Made by a program: the position numbers and the translations under genes. A DNA stretch of 64,000 bases from Nocardioides mangrovicus. Lineage in GTDB: Bacteria; Actinomycetota; Actinomycetes; Propionibacteriales; Nocardioidaceae. The notes beneath the pieces are model-generated. The model did not search any database. It worked only from the letters and a program-made list of their open reading frames with translations, and was not told the origin of the DNA. The stretch lies in the NCBI RefSeq assembly GCF_003674065.1, contig NZ_RDBE01000001.1, forward strand, positions 15,111 to 79,110, written 5' to 3'. The first letter of the stretch is position 1, and each line of letters opens with the position of its first letter. Positions 41,559-50,159 of this stretch are shown piece by piece.

Positions 41559-42326
41559 ATGACGCTGCTCTGCGCGGACATCGGCAACTCCCATACCTCC
41601 CTGGGTCTCCTCGACGGCGACCAGGTGCAGGCGTCGTGGCGCGTGTCGACCGAGACCCGCCGCACGGCTGATGAGTGGGCGGTGCTGCTGCGCGGGCTCC
41701 TCGACGGCGCCCGCCCCGACGGCATCGCCGTCTGCGCCACCGTGCCGGCGGTGCTGCACGAGTGGCGCGACATGCTCGCGCGCCACTTCGCCGACGTCAC
41801 TGCCGTCATCGTGGAGCCGGGCACCCGCACCGGCGTGCCGGTGCACATGGACAACCCCAAGGAGGTCGGCGCCGACCGCATCGTCAACGCGCTCGCCGCC
41901 GCCACCCTCTACGACGGCCCGTGCATCGTCGTCGACTTCGGCACCGCCACCACCTTCGACGTCGTCAGCGCCAAGGGCGAGTACGTCGGCGGCGCGATCG
42001 CCCCCGGCATCGACATCTCCCTCGAGGCCCTGGGCGTCCGCGGCGCTCAGCTGCGCAAGGTCGAGCTGCTGCGCCCGCGCTCGGTCGTCGCCAAGAACAC
42101 GGTGGAGGCGCTGCAGTCCGGCATGGTCTTCGGCTTCGCCGGCCAGGTCGAGGGCATCGTCGACCGGATGGTGTCCGAGCTCGCCCTGGATCCAGCGTCG
42201 GTCAACGTCATCGCCACCGGCGGCCTGGCCCCGGTCGTGGTCGAGGAGTGCCGCAGCTTCACCGACCACGAGCCCTTCCTCACCCTGCTCGGTCTGGGAT
42301 TGGTCTTCGCGAAGAACGCCGGCTGA
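41559..42326 (+). CDS. coaX: Type III pantothenate kinase
   Basis: Phosphorylates pantothenate, the first step to coenzyme A; this class is not feedback-inhibited by CoA. It has 255 aa in the ASKHA fold. The phosphate loop is LLCADIGNSHTSLGLLDG, GADRIVNALAA is the conserved base-loop segment, VDFGTATTFDVVSAKGEYVGGAIAPG holds the catalytic Asp and substrate site, and VIATGGLAPVV lies in the second adenine loop. ATG 41559 follows the panC stop by seven nt. Confidence 0.95.
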   Translation: MTLLCADIGNSHTSLGLLDGDQVQASWRVSTETRRTADEWAVLLRGLLDGARPDGIAVCATVPAVLHEWRDMLARHFADVTAVIVEPGTRTGVPVHMDNPKEVGADRIVNALAAATLYDGPCIVVDFGTATTFDVVSAKGEYVGGAIAPGIDISLEALGVRGAQLRKVELLRPRSVVAKNTVEALQSGMVFGFAGQVEGIVDRMVSELALDPASVNVIATGGLAPVVVEECRSFTDHEPFLTLLGLGLVFAKNAG

Positions 42327-42482
42327 GCAGGAGTCGGCTGAGCGAGCCCTGCGAGCGAAGCCGACACGTCGCTTCCCTACTGGTCGGCTCCCGCGCGAAG
42401 CGCGCTTCCCGGCGCCTCGAGACGCAACGTCTCGGCGAGACCGACGCGGCGCGTGAGGTGGCAGCGGGCGGGCGGTAGGAGG

Positions 42483-42573
42483 GGGTTGGTCTGAAGCGGG
42501 GGGACGGGACCGCAGGAGCGCGCGAGAAGCCGGCGGACCGGCGGGAGGAGCGGGTTGGTCTGAAGCGGGGGAC
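42483..42573. repeat. Two ~22-bp direct repeats 69 bp apart
   Basis: GGGTTGGTCTGAAGCGGGGG(G)AC occurs at 42483-42505 and 42552-42573, each preceded by a similar GGCGG..GGAGG stretch. They lie upstream of lysS, 50-140 nt before its start. Nature unknown: regulator sites or remains of a mobile element. Confidence 0.7.
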
Positions 42574-42609
42574 GCGAGCCCAGGCGCAGCGAGGCCCGCA
42601 TCCGCTCTC

Positions 42610-42615
42610 TACCCT
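42610..42615 (+). promoter_or_regulatory. -10 box for leaderless lysS transcript
   Basis: TACCCT ends six nt before ATG 42622, with no ribosome-binding sequence. Confidence 0.45.
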
Positions 42616-42621
42616 CGACCC

Positions 42622-44118
42622 ATGAGTGACGACCAGCCCGCACCCGACCTCCCCGAGCAGATCGGCGTGCGTCGCGAGAAGCGGCAGCGGCTGATCGACG
42701 CCGGCGAGGCGGCCTACCCCCTGAACGTCCCGCGGACGCACACGCTCAGCGAGGTCCGCGCGAGCTACGACGACTCCGGCCTCGAACCTGACACCCGCAC
42801 CGGCGAGGTCGTCTCGGTGGCGGGCCGGGTGATCCACCAGCGCAACACCGGCAAGCTCTGCTTCGCCCGGCTGCGCGAGGGCGACGGCACCGAGCTGCAG
42901 GTGATGCTCTCGCTGGCCGACGTCGGTGAGGAGCGGCTGGCCGACTACAAGGCCCTGGTCGACATCGGCGACCTGATCTCGGTCACCGGCGAGGTCATCA
43001 CCTCCCGCCGCGGCGAGCTCTCGGTGCAGGCGACGGCGTGGACCATGGCGGCGAAGGCGCTGCGGCCCCTGCCCAACGAGCACACGCCGCTCTCCGACGA
43101 GGCGCGGGTCCGGCTGCGCTACGTCGACATGATCGTCAGCCCCGACGCGCGGCAGATGGTGCGCACGAAGGCCGCCGTGCTGCGCTCGCTGCGCGCCACC
43201 CTCGACGCGCAGGGCTACGTCGAGGTCGAGACGCCGGTGCTGCAGCTGACCAACGGCGGCGCGGCGGCTCGGCCCTTCCGTACGCACCTCAACGCCTTCG
43301 ACCAGCAGATGCTGCTACGGATCGCACTCGAGCTGGACCTGAAGAAGGCGATGATCGGCGGCGTCGACCGGGTTTATGAGATCGGGCGCACCTTCCGCAA
43401 CGAGGGCATCGACTCCACGCACTCCGCGGAGTTCTCGATGCTCGAGGCCTACCAGGCCTACGGCGACTACGACACGATGAAGCAGCTGCTGCGCGACCTG
43501 GTCATCAACGCCGCCCGCGCCGTCGGGCGCACCGTCGTGCCGGCCCGCGACGGCACCGAGATCGACCTGGAGGCACCGTGGCGGACGGCGCCGATCTTCG
43601 ACCTGGTCGGCGAGGCGACCGGGGTCGCCCTGAATGCACAAACCCCGGCCGCGGAACTGGCCGCGCTGGCCGAGAAACACGACGTCGCGCTGCAGCCGCA
43701 GTGGGACGCTCCCGAAATCATCGTGGAGCTCTACGAACAGCTGGTCGAGGATTCTCTGATCCAGCCCACGTTCGTCACCGACTACCCCGCCGCGGTGAAA
43801 CCGCTGGCCAAGGCGCACCGCTCGGCGCCGGGTCTCAACGAGGCCTTCGACCTGATCATCAACGGCGTCGAGCTGGCCCCGGCCTATTCGGAGCTCAACG
43901 ACCCCGTGATCCAGCGCGAGCGGCTCGAGGCCCAGTCCCTGCTGGCCGCCGCTGGCGATCCGGAGGCGATGGAGCTCGACGAGGTTTTCCTGCGGGCGAT
44001 GGAGTACGGAATGCCGCCGGCCGGTGGCATGGGAATGGGCGTCGACCGATTGGTGATGCTGCTCACCGGCGCCGGAATCCGCGAAACGATCCTCTTTCCG
44101 TTGCTGCGACCCGAATAG
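42622..44118 (+). CDS. lysS: Lysyl-tRNA synthetase, class II
   Basis: Charges tRNA-Lys, 498 aa. An N-terminal OB-fold anticodon-binding domain (VVSVAGRVIHQRNTGKLCFARL...LQVMLS) precedes the class II core. Motif 2 region is YEIGRTFRNEGIDSTHSAEFSMLEAY; motif 3 is GMGMGVDRLVMLLTG. The family's HNPEFT is HSAEFS here. From about 43625 to the stop the codon choice changes clearly: AAT, GCA, CAA, GAA, AAA, TCT, GGA and TTG appear repeatedly, while the first 1000 bp uses almost only G/C-ending codons. That hints at a recombined 3' third. The order coaX-lysS-lsr2-clpC is typical of actinobacteria. Confidence 0.95.
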   Translation: MSDDQPAPDLPEQIGVRREKRQRLIDAGEAAYPLNVPRTHTLSEVRASYDDSGLEPDTRTGEVVSVAGRVIHQRNTGKLCFARLREGDGTELQVMLSLADVGEERLADYKALVDIGDLISVTGEVITSRRGELSVQATAWTMAAKALRPLPNEHTPLSDEARVRLRYVDMIVSPDARQMVRTKAAVLRSLRATLDAQGYVEVETPVLQLTNGGAAARPFRTHLNAFDQQMLLRIALELDLKKAMIGGVDRVYEIGRTFRNEGIDSTHSAEFSMLEAYQAYGDYDTMKQLLRDLVINAARAVGRTVVPARDGTEIDLEAPWRTAPIFDLVGEATGVALNAQTPAAELAALAEKHDVALQPQWDAPEIIVELYEQLVEDSLIQPTFVTDYPAAVKPLAKAHRSAPGLNEAFDLIINGVELAPAYSELNDPVIQRERLEAQSLLAAAGDPEAMELDEVFLRAMEYGMPPAGGMGMGVDRLVMLLTGAGIRETILFPLLRPE

Positions 44119-44214
44119 CCGACCTCGCACATCGCGCCGTCGGTTTCCGCGACCGACGAAAGTGCGCTACTTTTATTTCTGCCCGAATAGTGTGACTTGT
44201 GGGAGGGAAATAGC

Positions 44215-44550
44215 ATGGCGCAGAAGGTCAACATCGTCCTCGTCGACGATATCGACGCCTCCGAGGCCGACGAGACCGTCGCCTTCGCCCTGGACGGCAA
44301 GGACTACCTGATCGACCTCAACACCAAGAACGCCGATGCCCTACGCGATGCACTGGCGCTCTACGTGGGCCACGCCCGCAGCGCGGGCAGCAAGCGGGCG
44401 GGGGGCGGACGTCGCAGTGCGGCGGCGGCGCGCACCTCGGCCGGCGACGCCGGCGAGATCCGCGAGTGGGCGCGCGCCCAGGGCTACGAGGTCTCCGAGC
44501 GCGGCCGGATCTCCTCGGAGGTCCGCGACGCCTACGCGTCGGCTCACTGA
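44215..44550 (+). CDS. lsr2: Nucleoid-associated protein Lsr2
   Basis: H-NS-like protein that binds AT-rich DNA and silences foreign genes, 111 aa. The N-terminal dimerisation domain reads MAQKVNIVLVDDIDASEADE..FALDGKDYLIDLN. A basic Ala/Gly/Arg linker follows, then the DNA-binding domain IREWARAQGYEVSERGRISSEV with the minor-groove R96-G-R98 hook. ATG 44215 has GGGAGGG seven nt upstream. Its 97-bp leader is AT-rich for this window, including TTTTATTTC and a -10-like TAGTGT at 44188-44193, so it may be bound by Lsr2 itself. Confidence 0.95.
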   Translation: MAQKVNIVLVDDIDASEADETVAFALDGKDYLIDLNTKNADALRDALALYVGHARSAGSKRAGGGRRSAAAARTSAGDAGEIREWARAQGYEVSERGRISSEVRDAYASAH

Positions 44551-44644
44551 GCGCCCGACTCCTCGTCGCACACCCCCGGCCGGGGGAGCAGGATCCCCGG
44601 CGCGGGGGTGTCGTCGTGTCCGGGGTCGGCATCAGGCTGGGGCC

Positions 44645-45820
44645 GTGATCGATCCTGCTCGCTCGCGCACCTACCAGTACGTCGCCGGGGGTGGCGCCGT
44701 CTTCCTGCTGCTGCTGGGCCTGGGGTCGGTCTGGGGCACCGGGCTGCTCCGGGTCTACCCCGACGGCTCGGGCATGTACGTCTACCAGTCCAGCGATGCG
44801 CCGGCATTCTTCTGCCTCATCGCCGCCGTGGTGACCGCGGCCGTTCCTCTTATGGCCCTGCGCGCGCCGAGGACGGCGTTCGCGGTGGGGCTGCTGCTTC
44901 CCGTGTGGCTCGTCTGGGCCTTCTCGGTGTGGTCGTTCACCTCGTTCGCCGGCTTGCTCGTGGTGGCGGTGCTGACGATGCCCCGCTCCCGGCAGGAGGG
45001 GGTGGCCATGGGCGTCGTCTCGATGCTCTTCCCGCTCACCCTGCTCGCCAAGGTGACGATGACGATGCCCGACCGCAACCAGATCTACCTCCATTTCGGC
45101 GGCGCAGGCACCGGTGGCCGGCTGGTGGTGATCGGGCTCTACGGCGTGCTCGTGGCGCTGGTGCTGGTGGCGGCCGAGATGCTGCGCCGCTACGTCGCCT
45201 CGCACGCTGAGGTGGCCGAGCAGGCGGCGACCTTGTCCGAACGCTCCCGGCTGGCCCGCGACCTGCACGACGTCGTCGCCCACCACGTGTCGCTGATCGC
45301 GGTCCGGGCCGAGACCGCGCCGTACACCGTGCCGAGCCTGCAGCCCGAGGCACGGGTGGCGCTCGCCGACATCGCCGACCACTCCCGGCAGGCGCTCGAC
45401 GAGCTGCGCGGTGTGCTGGGGGTGCTGCGGCGCGGGGAGGAGGCGGACGGCCTGGCTCCGCAGCCCTCGGGGGCCGACGTCGCGCAGCTGGTCGCGAGGG
45501 CGGCCGAGGTGGGACCGGTCGACCTCGACGGTGCCGAGGCGCTGGCGGCGCTGGACGCCACCCGGGGGTACGTCGCCTACCGCGTCGTGCAGGAGGCGCT
45601 CACCAACGCCCGGCGGCACGCGCCGGGATCGGCCGTCGCGATCACGGCCAGGCTCGACGGCGAGCTGCTGCTCCGGGTGACCAACCGCGCCGACGGGGTG
45701 GACGCGGTGGTGCCCGGTCGCGGGCTGACCGGGATGCGCGAGCGGGTGGCGGCGCTGGGCGGCACGCTGGTCGTCGAGCCGCGGGGCGGCGACGTCGTGG
45801 TGGAGGTGCGGCTGCCGTGA
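44645..45820 (+). CDS. NarL-family sensor histidine kinase (HisKA_3 type)
   Basis: Membrane sensor kinase of 391 aa from GTG 44645. Roughly five to six hydrophobic segments occupy residues 10-175. The HisKA_3 dimerisation box carries the phosphorylated H208 (SRLARDLHDVVAHHVSLIAV). The ATPase domain has YRVVQEALTNARRHAPGSAV (N box) and GRGLTGMRERVAALGG (G box). The signal is unknown. Its stop overlaps the response regulator gene (GTGA), so the pair is co-expressed. It lies between lsr2 and clpC. Confidence 0.9.
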   Translation: MIDPARSRTYQYVAGGGAVFLLLLGLGSVWGTGLLRVYPDGSGMYVYQSSDAPAFFCLIAAVVTAAVPLMALRAPRTAFAVGLLLPVWLVWAFSVWSFTSFAGLLVVAVLTMPRSRQEGVAMGVVSMLFPLTLLAKVTMTMPDRNQIYLHFGGAGTGGRLVVIGLYGVLVALVLVAAEMLRRYVASHAEVAEQAATLSERSRLARDLHDVVAHHVSLIAVRAETAPYTVPSLQPEARVALADIADHSRQALDELRGVLGVLRRGEEADGLAPQPSGADVAQLVARAAEVGPVDLDGAEALAALDATRGYVAYRVVQEALTNARRHAPGSAVAITARLDGELLLRVTNRADGVDAVVPGRGLTGMRERVAALGGTLVVEPRGGDVVVEVRLP

Positions 45821-46458
45821 AGGTCGTGGTGGCCGACGACCAGCCCGTCATCCGCGACGGGTTCGCGGCCCTGCTCGAGGCCCAGCCCGACCTGTGGGTG
45901 GTGGGCAAGGCCGCGAACGGCCGCGAGCTGGTGGAGCAGGTGGCGGTGGCCGAGCCGGAGGTGGCGCTGGTCGACGTCCGGATGCCGGTGATGGACGGCA
46001 TCGAGGCCACCCGGCGGATCACGGCGTCCGGTGACACCCGGGTGCTGATCCTGACCACCTTCGGCCTCGACGAGTACGTCTTCGACGCGATCCGCGCCGG
46101 GGCCAGCGGCTTCCTGCTCAAGGACGTCACCGCCGAGCGGCTGGTCGAGGCGGTGCGGCTGGTCGGCGAGGGGTCGATGCTGCTCGGCCCGGGGGTCACC
46201 CGCCGGCTGGTGGAGGACTTCGGGGTCCAGCGGGCCGCGGGCGAGGAGGTCCTGCGGCTGACCCCGCGGGAGACCGAGGTGCTGCTCCTGCTCGGCCAGG
46301 GCTGGTCCAACGCCGAGATCGCCGCGTCGCTCGTGGTGGGGGCCGAGACGGTGAAGTCCCACGTCAGCGAGGTGCTGCGCAAGCTCGGCCTGCGCGACCG
46401 GGTGCAGGCGGTGGTCTTCTGCTACGAGCGGGGCCTGGTCACTCCCGGTGTTCGCTGA
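45817..46458 (+). CDS. NarL/LuxR-family response regulator
   Basis: Partner of the preceding kinase, 213 aa. Receiver domain: acidic pocket VVADDQP near the start, phosphoacceptor D53 in VALVDVRMPVMDG, and LILTTFGLDEYVFDAI with the switch Thr. The C-terminal LuxR-type helix-turn-helix reads LTPRETEVLLLLGQGWSNAEIAASLVVGAETVKSHVSEVLRKLGL. Targets unknown. The last codons overlap a candidate ClgR box belonging to clpC. Confidence 0.92.
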   Translation: MKVVVADDQPVIRDGFAALLEAQPDLWVVGKAANGRELVEQVAVAEPEVALVDVRMPVMDGIEATRRITASGDTRVLILTTFGLDEYVFDAIRAGASGFLLKDVTAERLVEAVRLVGEGSMLLGPGVTRRLVEDFGVQRAAGEEVLRLTPRETEVLLLLGQGWSNAEIAASLVVGAETVKSHVSEVLRKLGLRDRVQAVVFCYERGLVTPGVR

Positions 46459-46465
46459 GCGCGAA
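46450..46465. promoter_or_regulatory. Candidate ClgR operator
   Basis: GTTCGC-TGAGC-GCGAA fits the actinobacterial ClgR site (GTTCGC-N5-GCG), the activator of clp genes. It lies about 20 nt upstream of the candidate stress promoter and 105 nt before the clpC start, across the response-regulator stop codon. Confidence 0.5.
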
Positions 46466-46484
46466 GTCGGCCGGCGGGGACCGG

Positions 46485-46511
46485 GGAACACCTAGACTGA
46501 GAACCAGCGTT
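46485..46511 (+). promoter_or_regulatory. Candidate SigR/SigH-type promoter of clpC
   Basis: GGGGAAC, 19 nt, then GTTG: the thiol/heat-stress sigma pattern. Same spacing as before ftsH. A TAGACT -10-like box (46493-46498) for the main sigma factor lies within the spacer. Confidence 0.4.
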
Positions 46512-46569
46512 GTCACTCGTGGACGCTGACGTTCACGTCGACGCCGAGAACTTCTGAGGAGCGATGCCC

Positions 46570-49146
46570 ATGTTCGAGCGGTTCACCGACCGGGCGCGTC
46601 GGGTGGTCGTGCTGGCCCAGGAAGAGGCCCGCATGCTCTCCCACAACTACATCGGCACCGAGCACATCCTGCTCGGTCTCATCCACGAGGGCGACGGGAT
46701 CGCCGCCAAGGCCCTGGAGAGCCTGTCGATCTCCCTGGAGGCGGTGCGCGCCCAGGTCGAGGAGATCATCGGCCAGGGCCAGCAGGCCCCCAGCGGCCAC
46801 ATCCCCTTCACTCCGCGCGCCAAGAAGGTGCTCGAGCTCTCGCTGCGCGAGGCGCTGCAGCTGGGCCACAACTACATCGGCACCGAGCACATCCTTCTCG
46901 GCCTGATCCGCGAGGGCGAGGGCGTCGCCGCCCAGGTGCTGCAGAAGCTCGGCGCCGATCTCAACCGGGTCCGCCAACAGGTCATCCAGCTGCTGTCGGG
47001 CTACCAGGGCAAGGAGACGCAGACCGCGGGCACGGCGCCCGAGGCCGCGCCGTCGTCCTCGCTGGTGCTCGACCAGTTCGGCCGCAACCTCACCCAGGCC
47101 GCCAAGGAGGGCAAGCTCGACCCGGTCATCGGGCGCGAGAAGGAGATCGAGCGGGTCATGCAGATCCTCTCGCGGCGCACGAAGAACAACCCGGTGCTGA
47201 TCGGTGAGCCCGGCGTCGGCAAGACCACGATCGTGGAGGGGCTGGCCCAGGACATCGTCCGGGGCGACGTCCCCGAGACGCTCAAGGACAAGCAGATCTA
47301 CACCCTCGACCTCGGCGCCCTGGTGGCCGGCTCGCGCTACCGCGGTGACTTCGAGGAGCGGCTGAAGAAGGTCCTCAAGGAGATCCGCACCCGCGGCGAC
47401 ATCGTGCTGTTCATCGACGAGATCCACACCCTCGTCGGCGCCGGCGCGGCCGAGGGCGCCATCGACGCCGCCAGCATCCTCAAGCCGATGCTGGCTCGCG
47501 GTGAGCTCCAGACCATCGGCGCCACCACCCTCGACGAGTACCGCAAGTACGTCGAGAAGGACGCCGCCCTCGAGCGCCGCTTCCAGCCCATCCAGGTGCA
47601 GGAGCCCTCGATCGCGCACACCATCGAGATGCTCAAGGGCCTGCGCGACCGCTACGAGGCGCACCACCGGGTCACCATCACCGACGAGGCCCTGGTCGCC
47701 GCGGCCACCATGTCCGACCGCTACATCTCCGACCGCTACCTGCCCGACAAGGCCATCGACCTGGTCGACGAGGCCGGCTCGCGGCTGCGGATCCGTCGTA
47801 TGACCGCACCGCCGGACCTGCGCGAGTTCGACGAGAAGATCGCCGACGTCCGCCGCCGCAAGGAGGGCGCCATCGACGGCCAGGACTTCGAGGCCGCCGC
47901 TCGCCTGCGCGATGAGGAGAAGCAGCTCATCTTGGCCAAGGCCGAGCGTGAGAAGCAGTGGCGCGCCGGTGACATGGACGCCGTCGCCGAGGTCGACGAC
48001 GAGCTCATCGCCGAGGTGCTGGCGGTGGCCACGGGCATCCCGATCGTGAAGCTGAGCGAGAAGGAGTCCACCCGGCTGCTGCAGATGGAGGACGAGCTCC
48101 ACAAGCGCGTCATCGGCCAGGACGAGGCCGTCAAGGCGCTCTCGCGAGCGATCCGTCGTACGCGGGCGGGCCTGAAGGACCCCAAGCGCCCCGGTGGCTC
48201 GTTCATCTTCGCCGGCCCCTCGGGTGTCGGTAAGACGTGGCTGTCCAAGACGCTGGCGGAGTTCCTCTTCGGCGACGAGAGCGCGCTGATCCAGCTCGAC
48301 ATGAGCGAGTTCTCCGAGAAGCACACCGTCTCGCGGCTGTTCGGCTCGCCTCCTGGCTACGTCGGCTACGAGGAGGGCGGCCAGCTGACCGAGAAGGTGC
48401 GCCGCAAGCCGTTCTCCGTCGTGCTGTTCGACGAGGTGGAGAAGGCCCACCCGGACATCTTCAACTCGCTCCTGCAGATCCTGGAGGAGGGTCGGCTCAC
48501 CGACTCCCAGGGTCGGGTGGTCGACTTCAAGAACACCGTCATCATCATGACCACCAACCTCGGTACGCGTGACATCGCCAAGGGCGTGAACCTCGGGTTC
48601 GCGCAGGTCGGCGACGCCGCGGGCTCCTACGAGCGGATGAAGGCGAAGGTCAACGAGGAGCTCAAGCAGCACTTCCGGCCCGAGTTCCTCAACCGTGTGG
48701 ACGAGATGATCGTGTTCCCGCCGCTCTCGCAGGAGCAGATCATCAAGATGGTCGACAACATGATCGGCTCGGTCGAGCTGCGCATGAAGGACCGCGACAT
48801 GTCCATCGAGCTCACCACCGCGGCCAAGGAGCTGCTCGCGGTCCGCGGCTTCGACCCGGTGCTCGGTGCTCGCCCGCTGCGGCGCACCGTGCAGCGCGAG
48901 ATCGAGGACGTGCTGGCCGAGAAGATGCTCTACGGCGAGGTCGGCCCCGGCCAGATCGTGCTGGTCGGCGTCGAGGGCGAGGGTCCGGAGGCGAAGTTCA
49001 CCTTCAAGGGCGAGCAGCGCAGCGAGGTGCCCGACACCCCGCCGCTGGAGCCCGCCGGCGCCATCGACCCCGTCGACCTCGACGACGGTCGCGACGCGGA
49101 GGGCCCCACGGACCTGCCGCGAGCCGAGGGCGGCACCGCGGACTGA
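46570..49146 (+). CDS. clpC: ClpC, AAA+ unfoldase of the Clp protease
   Basis: Hexameric unfoldase that feeds substrates to ClpP, 858 aa. Two N-terminal Clp repeats ([18 protein letters not shown] and [18 protein letters not shown]) come first. AAA-1 has Walker A GEPGVGKT and Walker [11 protein letters not shown] middle UVR-like coiled coil ([19 protein letters not shown]) follows. AAA-2 has [14 protein letters not shown] and [14 protein letters not shown] ClpP-docking loop of the [LIV]GF type is seen in VNLGFAQ. ATG 46570 starts with the family's [13 protein letters not shown] and lies eight nt after GAGGAG; ATG 46564 is only two nt away from it. It is followed by a 17-bp-stem hairpin. Confidence 0.97.
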   Translation: MFERFTDRARRVVVLAQEEARMLSHNYIGTEHILLGLIHEGDGIAAKALESLSISLEAVRAQVEEIIGQGQQAPSGHIPFTPRAKKVLELSLREALQLGHNYIGTEHILLGLIREGEGVAAQVLQKLGADLNRVRQQVIQLLSGYQGKETQTAGTAPEAAPSSSLVLDQFGRNLTQAAKEGKLDPVIGREKEIERVMQILSRRTKNNPVLIGEPGVGKTTIVEGLAQDIVRGDVPETLKDKQIYTLDLGALVAGSRYRGDFEERLKKVLKEIRTRGDIVLFIDEIHTLVGAGAAEGAIDAASILKPMLARGELQTIGATTLDEYRKYVEKDAALERRFQPIQVQEPSIAHTIEMLKGLRDRYEAHHRVTITDEALVAAATMSDRYISDRYLPDKAIDLVDEAGSRLRIRRMTAPPDLREFDEKIADVRRRKEGAIDGQDFEAAARLRDEEKQLILAKAEREKQWRAGDMDAVAEVDDELIAEVLAVATGIPIVKLSEKESTRLLQMEDELHKRVIGQDEAVKALSRAIRRTRAGLKDPKRPGGSFIFAGPSGVGKTWLSKTLAEFLFGDESALIQLDMSEFSEKHTVSRLFGSPPGYVGYEEGGQLTEKVRRKPFSVVLFDEVEKAHPDIFNSLLQILEEGRLTDSQGRVVDFKNTVIIMTTNLGTRDIAKGVNLGFAQVGDAAGSYERMKAKVNEELKQHFRPEFLNRVDEMIVFPPLSQEQIIKMVDNMIGSVELRMKDRDMSIELTTAAKELLAVRGFDPVLGARPLRRTVQREIEDVLAEKMLYGEVGPGQIVLVGVEGEGPEAKFTFKGEQRSEVPDTPPLEPAGAIDPVDLDDGRDAEGPTDLPRAEGGTAD

Positions 49147-49156
49147 GACCCGCACG

Positions 49157-49200
49157 ACGTCATACGAGGTGGTTGCTACGGCGACCACCTCGTATGACGT
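49157..49200. terminator. Strong hairpin between clpC and mutY
   Basis: Perfect 17-bp stem ACGTCATACGAGGTGGT/ACCACCTCGTATGACGT with a 10-nt loop that can add further pairs. It lies between convergent genes, eleven nt after the clpC stop; no T-tract is present. Confidence 0.75.
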
Positions 49201-49204
49201 TCTG

Positions 49205-49248
49205 GGCAGTTCAGGGCCCAGCTCAGGGCAGGGCAGGGCTCAGGGTAG
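49205..49248. repeat. CAGGG-rich low-complexity stretch
   Basis: Irregular tandem copies of CAGGGC and relatives run from the clpC terminator into the last codons of mutY. Confidence 0.5.
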
Positions 49249-50109
49249 GGCGAACCGGTCGTCGCTCCTGACCACGAGTCCGTCGGCGATGAGCGAGGCC
49301 AGGCAGCGCTCCCGCTGCGCGGCGTCGGGCCAGGCGGCGTCCAGCTGGGCCTGCCCGACGCTGCCGGGCGCCTCGCGCAGCACCGCCATCAGTCGTCCGC
49401 GGCACTGCCGGTCGGTGCCGTCCCAGGCCTGACCGCGGCGCGGTGGGCCGTCGTACGCGGGCCGGCCGGAGGCCAGCCAGACGCACCGGTCGGCCACCGG
49501 GCACGCCTCGCACCGCGGATCGCGGGCCGTGCACACCAGCGCGCCCAGCTCCATCACCGCCACCGCCCAGGTGGCCGCCGTGGCGGGTTCGTCGGGCAGC
49601 AGCGCCTCGGCGCGGTCGCGCTCGGCCCGGGTGACGGCCTGCGCCGGCCACTCGACGCCGCCCACCAGGCGCGCGAGCACCCGCCGCACGTTGGTGTCGA
49701 GCACCGCGTGGCGCCGGCCGTAGGCGAAGCTGGCCACGGCCGCCGCCGTGTAGTCGCCTACTCCGGGCAGTGCCAGCAGGGTCGCGTAGTCGCTCGGCAC
49801 CTGCCCGCCGTGCTGGTCGCGCACGGCGGTGGCGGCGGCGTGCAGCCGCAGCGCGCGGCGCGGGTAGCCCAGCCGGCCCCAGGCGCGGACCGCCTCGCCC
49901 GCGGGCTCGGCGGCCAGCGCGGCCGGCGACGGCCACCGCTCCAACCAGGCCTGCCAGACCGGCAGCACCCGCGCCACCGGCGTCTGCTGCAGCATCAGCT
50001 CACTGACCAGCACGCCCCACGGGGTCGCCTCGGGCCGCCGCCAGGGCAGGTCGCGCGCGTGGTGGTCGTACCAGTCCAGCACCGGTGCGTGGAGGGGCGA
50101 GGCGGGCAT
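49240..50109 (-). CDS. mutY: A/G-specific adenine glycosylase
   Basis: Removes adenine opposite 8-oxoguanine, 289 aa. The catalytic Glu is E37 in VSELMLQQT. The helix-hairpin-helix is LPGVGDYTAAAVASFAYG and the essential Asp is D137 in VLDTNVRR. The 4Fe-4S ligands are C192-x6-C199-x2-C202-x5-C208. The protein ends ~80 residues after the cluster, so the NUDIX-like MutT domain of longer MutY proteins is absent, as in other actinobacteria. ATG 50109 has a -10 box eight nt upstream. It converges on clpC. Confidence 0.94.
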   Translation of the reverse strand: MPASPLHAPVLDWYDHHARDLPWRRPEATPWGVLVSELMLQQTPVARVLPVWQAWLERWPSPAALAAEPAGEAVRAWGRLGYPRRALRLHAAATAVRDQHGGQVPSDYATLLALPGVGDYTAAAVASFAYGRRHAVLDTNVRRVLARLVGGVEWPAQAVTRAERDRAEALLPDEPATAATWAVAVMELGALVCTARDPRCEACPVADRCVWLASGRPAYDGPPRRGQAWDGTDRQCRGRLMAVLREAPGSVGQAQLDAAWPDAAQRERCLASLIADGLVVRSDDRFALP

Positions 50110-50117
50110 CGCGGCGA

Positions 50118-50123
50118 GCCTAA
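50118..50123 (-). promoter_or_regulatory. -10 box of mutY
   Basis: TAGGCT on the minus strand, eight nt before ATG 50109. It shares a 50-bp divergent region with the next promoter. Confidence 0.38.
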
Positions 50124-50146
50124 CCAGCCCGCGCGCCGCGATTTCC

Positions 50147-50152
50147 TAGCGT
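50147..50152 (+). promoter_or_regulatory. -10 box for a leaderless transcript
   Basis: TAGCGT ends seven nt before ATG 50160, with no ribosome-binding sequence. This placement favours ATG 50160 over the in-frame GTG 50151. Confidence 0.42.
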
Positions 50153-50159
50153 GGGGCGC

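Larger units (their letters stand above)
42327..42621. other. Intergenic region with hairpins and direct repeats
   Basis: This is the largest gene-free stretch of the window. After coaX come a stem GTCGGCT/AGCCGAC (42333-42365), likely the coaX terminator, a GC-rich GAAGCGCGCTTC element, and a hairpin CGAGACG-CAA-CGTCTCG (42418-42434). Then follow the two copies of a ~22-bp direct repeat, and finally the -10 box of lysS. I see no ORF with normal codon use. Confidence 0.6.

Noticed and set aside
42280-43287. Minus-strand open frame across the coaX-lysS gap
   Set aside because: Mostly antisense of lysS; the part in the gap is Arg/Pro/Ser-rich from repeats and lacks normal codon use.
46513-49188. 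891-codon open frame on the minus strand opposite clpC
   Set aside because: Shadow of clpC; composition follows the complementary codon positions and shows no domain.
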